Assembly (NCBI RefSeq): GCF_947179515.1
Contig: NC_067477.1
Location: 122,086,062 to 122,150,061 of the forward strand
Direction of reading: 5' to 3'
DNA from: Apodemus sylvaticus
Lineage: Eukaryota > Chordata > Mammalia > Rodentia > Muridae
DNA: 64,000 nucleotides
The notes under the pieces were generated by a model. The model saw only the letters and a list, made by a program, of their open reading frames with translations. It was not told where the DNA came from and did not search any database. The position numbers and the translations under genes are program-made. Below are positions 46,835 to 56,736 of the stretch, piece after piece; the stretch's first letter is position 1; each line of letters opens with the position of its first letter.

Positions 46835-48549
46835 ATTCGATATAATTTATTTACATTTCAAATGATTTCCCCTTTTTTAGCCACCCCACTCTACGAAAGT
46901 CCCATAAGCCCCCTTCTCTTCCCCTGTCCTCCCACCCATCCCTTCCAACTTCCTCGTTCTGGTTTTGCCGAATACTGCTTCACTGAGTCTTTCCAGAACT
47001 AGGGGCCACTCCTCCTTTCTTCTTGTACCTCATTTGATGTGTGGATTATGTTTTGGGTATTCCAGTTTTCTAGGTTAATATCCACTTATTAGTGAGTGCA
47101 TACCATGATTCACCTTTTGAGTCTGGGTTACCTCACTTAGTATGATGTTCTCTAGCTCCATCCATTTGCCTAAGAATTTCATGAATTCATTGTTTCTAAT
47201 GGCTGAATAGTACTCCATTGTGTAGATATACCACATTTTTTGTATCCACTCTTCTGTTGAGGGATACCTGGGTTCTTTCCAGCATCTGGCAATTATGAAT
47301 AGGGCTGCTATGAACATAGTAGAGCATGTATCCTTATTACATGTTGGAGAATCCTCTGGGTATATGCCCAGGAGTGGTATAGCAGGATCTTCTGGAAGTG
47401 AGGTGCCCAGTTTTCGGAGGAACCGCCAGACTAATTTCCAGAGTGGTTGTACCAATTTGCAACCCCACCAGCAGTGGAGGAGTGTTCCTCTTTCTCCACA
47501 CCCTCTCCAACACCTGCTGTCTCCTGAATCTTTAATCTTAGCCATTCTGACTGGTGTAAGATGAAATCTCAGGGTTGTTTTGATTTGCATTTCCCTAATG
47601 ACTAATGAAGTTGAGCATTTTTTAAGATGCTTCTCCGCCATCCGAAGTTCTTCAGGTGAGAATTCTTTGTTTAACTCTGTACCCCATTTTTTTATTCGAT
47701 ATAATTTATTTACATTTCAAATGACTTCCCCTTTTCTAGCCCCCCCACTCCCCGAAAGTCCCGTAAGCCCCCTTCTCTTCCCCTGTCCTCCCACCCACCC
47801 CTTCCCACTTCCCCGTTCTGGTTTTGCTGAGTACTGTTTCACTGAGTCTTTCCAGAACCAGGGGCCACTCCTCCTTTCTTCTTGTACCTCATTTGATGTG
47901 TGGATTATGTTTTGGGTATTCCAGTTTTCTAGGTTAATATCCACTTAATAGTGAGTGCATACCATGATTCACCTTTTGAATCTGGGTTATCTCACTTAGT
48001 ATGATATTCTCTAGCTCCATCCATTTGCCTAAGAATTTCATGAATTCATTGTTTCTAATGGCTGAATAGTACTCCATTGTGTAGATATACCACATTTTTT
48101 GCATCCACTCTTCTGTTGAGGGATACCTGGGTTCTTTCCAGCATCTGGCAATTATAAATAGGGCTGCTATGAACATAGTAGAACATGTATCCTTATTACA
48201 TGGTGGGGAGTCTTCTGGGTATATGCTCAGGAGTGGTATAGCAGGATCTTCTGGAAGTGAGGTGCCCAGTTTTCGGAGGAACCGCCAGACTGATTTCCAG
48301 AGTGGTTGTACCAATTTGCAACCCCACCAGCAGTGGAGGAGTGTTCTTCTTTCTCCACACCCTCTCCAACACCTGCTGTCTCCTGAATTTTTAATCTTAG
48401 CCATTCTGACTGGTGTAAGATGAAATCTTAGGGTTGTTTTGATTTGCATTTCCCTAATGACTAATGAAGTTGAGCATTTTTTAAGATGCTTCTCCGCCAT
48501 CCGAAGTTCTTCAGGCGAGAATTCTTTGTTTAACTCTGTACCCCATTTT
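46835..48549 (-). repeat. 859-bp direct tandem duplication
   Basis: Both units hold the L1 3' UTR plus the ORF2 C-terminal 190 codons, with no indel between them (offset 859 throughout) and about 30 base differences counted by eye. The joint (CCCCATTTTTTTATTCG at 47684-47700) fuses an internal ORF2 T-tract to the terminal T-tract. Confidence 0.93.
47075..47688 (-). pseudogene. ORF2 C-terminus, left unit
   Basis: A 188-codon frame begins at MAEKHLKKCSTSLVIREMQ and ends at the natural stop after SLISGY. The Cys-rich motif (CWRGCGERGTLLHCWWGC) is complete. Everything upstream in ORF2 is absent from this unit. Confidence 0.9.
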
Positions 48550-48870
48550 TTAATAGGGTTGTTTGGTTTTCTGGAGTCTAACTTCTTGAGTTCTTTATAT
48601 ATATTGGATATTAGCCCTCTATCTGATGTAGGATTGGTGAAGATCTTTTCCCAATTTGTTGGTTGCCGATTTGTCCTCTTGATGGTGTCCTTTGCCTTAC
48701 AGAAACTTTATAATTTTATGAGGTCCCATTTGTCAATTCTTGCTGTTAGAGCATATGCTATTGGTGTTCTGTTCAGAAACTTTCTCCCTGTACCGATGTC
48801 CTCAAGGGTCTTCCCCAGTTTCTTTTCTATTAGCTTCAGAGTGTCTGGCTTTATGTGGAGGTCCATTTGG
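47934..48870 (-). pseudogene. ORF2 C-terminus, right unit
   Basis: The same 188-codon block (47934-48500) is followed, upstream on minus, by about 370 bp more ORF2. This includes a frame at 48708-48893 with DLHIKPDTLKLIEKKLGKT. The Cys-rich motif reads CWRGCGERRTLLHCWWGC, with all Cys and His ligands kept. The segment is 5'-truncated at 48870. Confidence 0.9.
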
Positions 48871-48878
48871 TCATTCTT

Positions 48879-49380
48879 GATACCTGCCTTCATTTTGCCT
48901 TCTGAAAAATATGCTCAAGACTTCACCGAGCAACGGACTGCATTTAGTCTTTTCCTTCATCTTCCCTAAGTAAACACCATTATGGCTAGAGGCTTTGTGG
49001 TGACATAACTATGTTGCCTAGTGAAAAGTGTCACCATTTGCATGTAACAAGGGAGAGTGAGTGACGGCATTATTCATTAACAGCCACTGATTTGTCCCTG
49101 ATGTTGTAAGTCAGAGCATAACTTAGTGACTATAGGAGGCACAGTGACCATTGGCTAGGTGGAAAACATAAGAAAAGGAGGGAGCTCTGCTATTTTTCTG
49201 ATGGGAAAGCTACAGTATTTATCCTAACTATACACATTTTTTTTCTCTTCAGGAAAAGAACATTTACAAAAGAGTTATAAAAAGAAAATAACTTAAAATT
49301 GTTTTTGAAGAACTAAATATATTTGAATGGAAAGTAAGAAATTCAACATTATTACTCTATATGTCTATGTAATTAAATAC
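48879..49380. other. No feature recognised
   Basis: Single-copy-looking flank of the L1; no frame of 60 codons. Confidence 0.5.
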
Positions 49381-49612
49381 AAGGGCTAGAGAATGGCTCA
49401 GCACTTAAGAGTGTTTAGTGCTTTTTTTCCAGAACCAACGTCATGTCCACAGCACCCACATTGGCAGCTTACAACTGCCTGTAACGCCTCTTCCAGGGCA
49501 TCTGATGCCCTTTGCTGGCCTCCAGGATTACCAGCCACATACACAGTATACAAACACATATGTAAACAAAACACAGAAACACATAAATAAAATAAGTAAA
49601 CCTTTAAAAAAT
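49381..49612 (+). repeat. B3/B2-type SINE, sense
   Basis: AGGGCTAGAGAATGGCTCAG is the tRNA-like head, CCACAGCACCCACATTGGCA the B-box-proximal block, and GGGCATCTGATGCCCTTTGC with TGGCCTCCAGG the B3 body. The tail is ACATAAATAAAATAAGTAAA. More complete than the other SINEs here. Confidence 0.8.
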
Positions 49613-49948
49613 GAATAGTGTATAATTCTGAATGTAGGAGTAGTTTTGGGAAAACCATAATATACTAACTAACCACCGAACAATTTCTCTACAGACCTTT
49701 TTTTATGTCTTATAAGACTAATTATCTCTTACTTGCTCTGTCTCTCCATCTCTCTAACCTTCCTTTTTCACTCCCTCCCTTCTTTACTTTGTTTACAATT
49801 TTATTTTTAAGGGATCTTCCTTCAACTTCTATTAACACTGTCCCCTTGACTCTGAAGTTAATATTCTCTTCTTCTTTGAAAATTATTGTTACATATATGT
49901 GTGTATATGCAAAAACATGTAAATAAAACCTGTTGAATCATTGTGTAT
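49613..49948. other. No feature recognised
   Basis: A 73-codon frame (49705-49926), Leu/Ser/Phe-rich, no motif. Confidence 0.42.
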
Positions 49949-49963
49949 TTGTGTGTGTGTGTA

Positions 49964-49999
<36 letters not shown>
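49949..49999 (+). repeat. (GT)n microsatellite
   Basis: GT run with one ATTT interruption at 49962-49965. Confidence 0.95.
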
Positions 50000-50000
<1 letters not shown>

Positions 50001-50696
50001 TGTTATTCATGCCTCACCTCTCTGGATCAGTCAACCCATATGGAAGCTCATCCCTGGGAAAGGCTAATAATCTTCCCAGGGGTCATTAGTTGTTAGTAGT
50101 TTTTTATTAATAATTATATTAATTTAATTATAGTAATTGTTTTAAATGTCAAAGGAATAAAGTATACTCCACATTGCTTAGTATATTTACTTGGATAAAA
50201 TTCAAGATAAAATTCATTGTTATTATTAAAGGAAAATAATGATTATTTCTAAATAGAATTAAGATAAAAGACATTTCAGTTTAGTAAAGAGAATGTAAGT
50301 AGCTTCAGACATATGTATTCAGACAGAAATGAATAGATTTTCAAACAAGATCCAGATGACTGGCCAAGGAATAAATTACCCACTATTGTATCTCTTTTTA
50401 CAGATTTTTAACAAATTCAGTGTGTTTTGATTAATGTTTCATATTTGATTTATATTTGATTCATGTTTTTCTGCCTTAAATATCTAGCAATTTCAGTATA
50501 AACAACAGAGGCTTAAAAAATTTTAGTAAATATAATGACAATATATTATTGAATCATTCATAAATGAAGATATAAGTAACTTCATTTATGATCATAATAT
50601 ATACTCTTTACTATTTCAGCTTAGAAATTCATGGACATAATTATTACCTTAAACAAATCTTGCTGCAGAGTTTTTCCAATAGGAAAATATGTTTTT
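50000..50696. other. AT-rich stretch, no feature recognised
   Basis: No frame of 60 codons, no repeat consensus. Confidence 0.5.
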
Positions 50697-50908
50697 AAAT
50701 CCAAGAGCTTATGCTCTAAGATCAAGAATTGACAAATGGTACCTCATAAAATTACAAAGATTCTGTAAGGCAAAGTACACTGTCAAAGGGAAAAAACTGC
50801 AACCAACAAATTGGCAAAAGATCTTTACCAACCCAATAGATGGATATTATCCAAAATATACAAAGAACCCAAGAAGGTACACCCCAGAGTGCCAAATAAC
50901 TGGGGAGG
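50697..50908 (+). pseudogene. ORF2 linker fragment
   Basis: About 70 codons stay open (AYALRSRIDKW...LIKLQRFCKAKYTVKGKKLQPTNWQKIFTNP), matching the segment between RT and Cys-rich domain in the other copies. One codon block after TNP is missing. No catalytic motif is included. Confidence 0.88.
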
Positions 50909-50980
50909 GGGATCCATGAAAGGGAAAATCATTTGAAATGAAAATAAGGAATATATCAAATAAAAAAAAATAAAAAATTA
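50697..50980 (+). mobile_element. Small internally deleted LINE-1, sense
   Basis: ORF2 sequence (from AGAGCTTATGCTCTAAGATC to the CCAAATAACTGGGGA region near 50908) is joined directly to the last 3' UTR bases (GAAAGGGAAAATCATTTGAA) and an A-rich tail to about 50978. The remaining ORF2 C-terminus and most of the 3' UTR are deleted. No TSD could be confirmed. Confidence 0.85.
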
Positions 50981-51011
50981 GAATGTCTTAATTTAAAAGC
51001 AAAATAACAGG

Positions 51012-52411
51012 GTAATTTGATTGTCTGGAGTCTAATTTCTTGAGTTCTTTCTATATATTGGATATTAGTCCTCTATTGCATGTGGGATTGGTAAATATAT
51101 TCCCAATATGTTGGGTGCCATTTTGTCCTATTGACAATGTTCTTTGCCTTACAGAAAAAACTTTTATGAGGTCCCATTTGTCAATTTTTGATCTTAGAGC
51201 ATAAGCTATTGATGTTCTGCTCAGGGAAATTTCTGCTGTGCCCCTGTATTCAAGGCTTTCCCACACTTTCTCTTCTATTAGTATATCTGGTTTTATGTGG
51301 AGGTCCTTGATCCACTTGGACTTGAGCTTAATACAAGTAGATAAGAATGGATTGATTTGCATTCTTCTACATGCTAGCCATCAGTTAAACCAGCACAATT
51401 GGTTGAAAATGCTGTCTTTTTTCCCCCACTTGATGGTTTTAGCTCCTTTGTCAAAGATTAAGTGACCATAGATGTATGGATTCATTTCTGGTTCTTCAAT
51501 TCTATTCCATTGTTCTTCCTGCCTGTCTCTGTGCCAATACCATGTAGTTTTTGTCACTATTATTCTGTAGTACAGATTGAGGTCAGGGATGGTGATTCCC
51601 CCAGAAGTTCTTTTATTATTGAGAATAGTTTTCCCAATCTTGGGATCTTTGTTATTCCAGATGAATTTGCAAATTGCTCTTTCTAACTCTATGAAGAAAT
51701 GAGTTGCAATTTGGATGGGGATTGCATTGAATCTGTAGATTGCTTGCAGCAAGATTACCACTTTTACTATATTAACCCTGCCAATCCATGAGCATGGGAA
51801 ATCTTTCCATCTTCTGAGATCTTCAATTTCTTTCTTCAGAGACTTGAAATTCTTCTCATACAGATCTTTCACTTTCTTAGATATAGTAACTCCAAGGTAT
51901 TTTATATTATTTATGACCGTTGTGAAGGTGTCATTTTCCTAATTTCATTCTCAGCCTGTTTAACCTTTGAATAGAGGAAGGCTACTGATCTGTTTGAGTT
52001 AATTTTATATCCAGTCACTTTGCTCAAGTTATTTATAAGGTTTAGGAGTTCTCTGGTTGAATTTTTGGGTTTACTTAAGTATATTAACATATCATCTGCA
52101 AATTGTGATTGTTTGACTTCTTCCTATCCAAGTTGTATCCCTTTGACTTCCTTTTGTTGTCTAATTCTTCTGGCTAGGACTTCAAGTACTATATTGAATA
52201 GGTAAGGAAAGAGTGGGAAGCCTTGTATAATCCCTGATTTAGTAGGATAGCTTCAAGTTTCTCTCCATTTAGTTTGATGTTGGCTACTGATTTGCTGTAT
52301 ATTGCTCTTACTAAGTTTAGATATGGGCCTTGAATTCCTGATCTTTCCAAGACTTTTACCATGAAGGGGTGTTGAGTTTAGTTAAATGGATTTCTAGCAC
52401 CTAATGATATG
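51012..52411 (-). pseudogene. Inverted ORF2 RT and linker segment
   Basis: Minus-strand reading begins near the SLDAE block of the RT. It passes the catalytic FADD (intact, about 52092-52103) and continues through KDLYEKNFKSLKKEIE, SWIGRVNIVKVVILLQAIY, NLYYRIIVTKTTWYWHRDRQ and CWFN to KWIKDLHIKPD and KWDLIKV. The longest frame is 163 codons (51381-51872). Frameshifts lie near 51383 and 51930. It is the inverted 5' part of the insertion. Confidence 0.9.
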
Positions 52412-52700
52412 ATCCTGGGCATATATCCAAAAAATGCTCCAATGTATAAAACGGACACATGCTCCACTATGTTCATAGCAGCTTTATTTATAATAACCAG
52501 AAGCTGGAAAGAACCCAGATGTCCCTCAACAGAGGAATGGATACAGAAAATGTGGTACATTATACAATGGAGTACTATTCAGCTATTAAAAGCTGAATTC
52601 ATGAAATTCTTATGCAAATGAATGGAACTACAAAATATCATCCTGAGTGAGATAACCCAACCACAAAAGAACACACATGCTACGCACTCACTGATAAGTT
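52412..52700 (+). pseudogene. ORF2 C-terminal end, sense part
   Basis: A 70-codon frame from ILGIYPKNAPMYKTDTCSTM through PSTEEWIQKMWYI stops early by a frameshift in the MEYYSAI region. The native stop would be near 52703. The 3' UTR follows to 53438. Confidence 0.88.
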
Positions 52701-53452
52701 GATATTAGCTCAAAACCTCAGAATACCTAAGATATACTTCACAGACCTCATGAAGCTCACGAAGAAGGAAGACTAAATTGTGGGTCCTTCTGTCTTTCTT
52801 AGAAGGGGTAACAAAATATTCATAGGCTCAAATATGGAGATGGAATGTAGAGCAGAGAGTAAAGGAAAGGCTATCCAGAGACTGCCCAACCTGGGGATTC
52901 ATTCCATATACAGTCACCAAATGCAGACACTATTGTGGATGCCATGAAGTGCATGCCGGCAGGGGCATGATATAGTTTTCTCTTGTTAGGCTATATCAGA
53001 GCCTGACATATACAGAGGTGGATGCTCACAACCAACCATTGACCTATCATGGGGTCCTCAAAGGAGGAGTTAGAGAAAGAACTGAAGGAGCTGAAGGCAT
53101 TTGCACCCAAATAGGAAGAACAACTATATCAAATAACCAGAGCTCCCAGGGTCTTAACCACCAACCAAGGAGTACAGATAGAGTACTCCATGCTCCAGCA
53201 GTATACATGGCAGAAGATTGCCTTGTTGGGCATCAATGGGAGAAGAGGCCTTTGGTCCTGTGAAGGCACTTGATGCCCCAGTGTAGGGGAATGCTAGTGC
53301 AGGGAAGTGGGAGTGGGTGGATGGGTGGGTGTACACCCTCATAATAGCAGTTCGAGGGGGAATGGGATAGAAGGTTTCTGGGGGGAAATTGGGAAAGGGG
53401 ATAATATTTGAAATATAAATAAATAAAATATCCAATAAAAAAGCAAAACAAC

Positions 53453-55426
53453 CTATACATATTCATAATAAATACTTACAAAACTCATAATTATTTTTCT
53501 GTGAAAGAACGTTGCTTTCTTGTGTGGTTTGGGTTAGCATAATGATGTTTTAGCATCTGCCTATTATGAGCTCAATAGAAAAGAATACCTTTATCTTCAC
53601 TGATATGGAATTGTGTTTTCATGGAGTTGAAAAATGTTCAACTCGTCTGAGTATAAGTTTAATTTATTTTTGTCCCTACTTTAGAATGCTTATATTATAC
53701 TTCTAAAGCATAATTCGATTTCCCAATGACAAGCACAATCTTCTTACTGTTGAGGTAATTTTGGTCTTCTTAGTTTTACAAGTGAGACAACTAAGACTCA
53801 GACAGACACTTGATGATGAGATAAAAGATTTTCATACACTATCATGTATGTAGCAAATATGGCCAGGCATTCCTGTCATCTCCCTGTGTTCCTTTTCCCA
53901 AGGGAGGAGAGGGGGTGGCCTGTCTTAAGGAGATAGATGTTTGATGTCTTTTATTACCATTTTTTTCTTTTATACCTTTAACTCCAAGTATACGCTCTCC
54001 CTTCAAAATGCCTCCAGACTCTAGTGTAGGCCCAAGAATAAGTATGAACATGTGTGCTTTTGTCACCTATTACATGGCAGTAAATGAGAAACCACACAAG
54101 ATTTTACTTGTCAAACTCCCACAGTGATTTTTACAGAAAAATAATAGAGGCAGGGAATGTGAGATGGTCCCCGCGTTCCCTTTGAGCTCTCACATCCTAT
54201 GATTCTACCACCCTGACAGCAGAATAAATACAAACAGCACTGGAACAAATTAACCCACCAGACGATAGCGAGTTTCTGGGCTGTTCCGAGGCTGACAGTG
54301 TGGTATTGCTGGCAGCATTCCTCTCACATTTTCACAGACAAATGCAATGCTGAGAAAATTAAACAACTGGAATTTGCCTGTTTCTCTGTATTGATAACTC
54401 TATAGTCACATTTCTACAGACTTTACGAAGCATTACCATGGGATGGAAATGTACCTTAGCTGTCTATGCATCTGCTCAAGACCTCTTTCAAGTTCAGGCT
54501 TCTGCTTGCTTCCCTGCTTTTCCCAGAGCACCACAGGAATGATTGCTTAAGGGCAAAAACTAACTAGCTGACATTTATATTTTAAAAGCCTTTCAGAAAC
54601 TGCACTGCACAAGTCTGAAGAGCAGAGGAAAGTTTGATCTGAGGTTTTCAGGAAAGGCTTTAAGGAGATGCAGGATCATGGCTTGAAAGATGAGCCACAG
54701 ACACCCTCAGCAGGGTGAGGAGGGATTGCAGAGCCTGGGAAGATGGTGAGGAGCAGCAAGCAAGGAGATGCCCACAGAACTGTAGTTGCTTGTGAAGCTG
54801 AAGTATGCAGAGGGCTTCAGGTTTGATTATCGTTGGTGCTTTGCTTTGTTCCTGCTGCCTTTGGGCAGTTAGTCTCTCCAGCATTTTCCTGAATGGGAAA
54901 AGACTGATAGAATGGAAGCAGAGATTACTTATTGTTCATCTAAAACCCTATTCATACCTTCTTCCTATAAATATGTAAAGTTGCAAATTGGCTCCATGAT
55001 GTACCCTGGCTGGGGCAAGTACCTTTCAAAGATTCATACAAGGTGGATAGTTCAATTCTCCTCTTCTCTGTGCCTGAGAATTCTACACGAGGCTTGTAAC
55101 CCAGAGTATGACACATTGGCCTTGGAAATGTCTTTCCATTCCTGTTACCTCTTTGTATGACAATCAGTCAACTGGAGGATTGTGTGGTAGCTGAAAAACC
55201 TTGAAGGAATTGAGGTGGATTTATTCAAAAAATTTTATTCATTGATATAATGTTTTAATGAAATCATTACAAATTTTAGTTCATACTAAACTTCATACTG
55301 GGTTATGTTTTCTTTCTTCATGTTACAATTCTATAACTAAAATAACCTGATGAATAGGTTATAAATCATTAGGGACATTTAAAGGTCCATGTTTCTAATA
55401 CAATTTTACATAATAACATAATAAAT
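53453..55426. other. 2-kb stretch without genes or assigned repeats
   Basis: The longest frames are 82 codons (54912-55160, plus), 74 codons (54660-54884 and 53842-54066, minus). None shows a domain. The part 54150-54430 has higher complexity, retains CpGs and shows no repeat, and is discussed as a possible conserved non-coding element. Confidence 0.45.
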
Positions 55427-55472
55427 ATAATATAATATAATATAATATAATATAATATAATATAATATAATT
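55427..55472 (+). repeat. (TAATA)n pentanucleotide microsatellite
   Basis: About nine ATAAT units in register. Confidence 0.95.
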
Positions 55473-56655
55473 CTATGTGTTTTTTCATCATTATATCTTT
55501 AATTTAACCATAGTTATTGTAGGAATATATACTTTCTTGAATAAATTGCAACAAATAACATTTCTGAATAATTAGGAAATATAATTTTTGTGACCAAGAA
55601 CACGTTCAGTTTAGTGTGACCACTTAATTGTAAGTGGTTTGTACAATGCCTTAAAATGTTTACCATTCTATAAAATCATAAGGTAAAATTGAAATTAAAT
55701 TTCTTAAGGAGCTATAAATATTGAGTTTATGAGTTGATATATAAATAATCACTGTTGAACCAAAGCAGTAAAACAGAAGGAAATATCAAATAAATTCTCC
55801 ATGCCAAATATTTAGAGTTCAGTCATAATGGGTTGTTGTGCAACCTTCTACACAAATGGAAACAAACAGATGTTAATGTAAACAGCTCCTAAGACTGCAT
55901 GGGAAATATGAGTCCATCACTGAGTTTCCCTTCATTTTTACTTCAACCCTTTCTCCAATGTTAGGATTTTTTCTATTCTTTATCTTATCACTCTAGTCCA
56001 TATATAAATTATTTTTGTTATCTTGTTTCAGACACCATGAATAGAATATGCACTTTACTTTCTGTGATGGACAGAAAGTAGCCAGTGCAACTTGCGTGGG
56101 TCCCAGAGCACTCTGACTTTTAGCCAAGAGTGGTGACATCTTCAGAAGACATCATGTATTCAGGTGCTTGGCTCTCTTGTTGACAGTCTTCCCTTCAGAG
56201 TTTCTATCAGAGCTTTAGGAAGGTCTCCATCCTCCATAAGTATGTGATTCCCTGGTGATGCATCCCCCAAAGTCCTTGTCTCTTTCCTGTAGTCCACAAT
56301 CATGAAAGAACCCCATATTCAACTTGCCACTCACTTCTCTCACCAGCTGTTTTCTTCTCTATCTTCTTGCTTTATCAATGATTAATAATTGCTTTTTATC
56401 TATTTGGAAAGCCAATAAACAGATATGCTAGTGTTCCTAATTTATGTGACTAGCTTCAGAAAAGTAGGTTATTGTGTTGGCACAATCACACTGTGATGAT
56501 TAAAGGCAGGATTAAAGAGTCTATCAAACTGTCTTGTGGACTTAGACTGACCTTATGAATTCAAACTCCTTAAATTTGTGACATTGAAGGTGTTAAAAAC
56601 CTGTGAAGAATAAAGTTATTTCTTCTGTAACGTAGAAATATGTTACACAGGCTTC

Positions 56656-56659
<4 letters not shown>
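55473..56659. other. No gene recognised
   Basis: No frame of 60 codons. A perfect 10-bp inverted repeat with a 5-nt loop lies at 56056-56080. Confidence 0.5.
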
Positions 56660-56699
<40 letters not shown>

Positions 56700-56736
56700 T
56701 GTATGTGTGTGTGTGAGTATACATGTGTGTAAATAT
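56660..56736 (+). repeat. (GT)n microsatellite, imperfect
   Basis: Pure GT to 56696, then GAGT and GTAT variants. Confidence 0.95.

Larger units (their letters stand above)
46804..48878 (-). mobile_element. Antisense LINE-1 with 8-bp TSD, tandemly duplicated inside
   Basis: TCATTCTT occurs at 46804-46811 and 48871-48878. L1 sequence fills the interval up to 48870, where CCATTTGG is still L1 after a small slippage deletion between two TCC repeats. The 3' UTR is of the young type. The block from ATTCGATATA (46835) to the GTACCCCATTTTT region (about 47690) repeats at a constant offset of 859 bp (47694 to about 48549), and the second block then continues into further ORF2 sequence. The tail is double (T-runs split by GAGTTTTC, 46812-46834). 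Confidence 0.93.
50995..53452 (+). mobile_element. 5'-inverted LINE-1 with 14-bp TSD, sense
   Basis: AAAAGCAAAATAAC (50995-51008) and AAAAGCAAAACAAC (53439-53452) flank the element, with one mismatch. The left copy is preceded by TTT, giving a TTT/AAAA endonuclease site. Inside: ORF2 on minus (51012 to about 52411), then on plus the ORF2 C-terminus (from CTGGGCATATATCC), a long 3' UTR and the tail AATATCCAATAAAAA. In source order about 0.25 kb is missing between the two parts. The 3' UTR type equals that of the copy at 38299. Age is intermediate to old. Confidence 0.95.

Noticed and set aside
46804..48878. A second L1 nested into the first at an ORF2 T-tract
   Set aside because: The 5' end of the supposed inserted copy would have to fall exactly in register with the target L1, and the tail at the joint is only seven T. 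Tandem duplication explains this better, though it is not excluded.
50690..50995. TSD around the small sense L1
   Set aside because: Best candidates share too few bases and sit in A/T-rich sequence.
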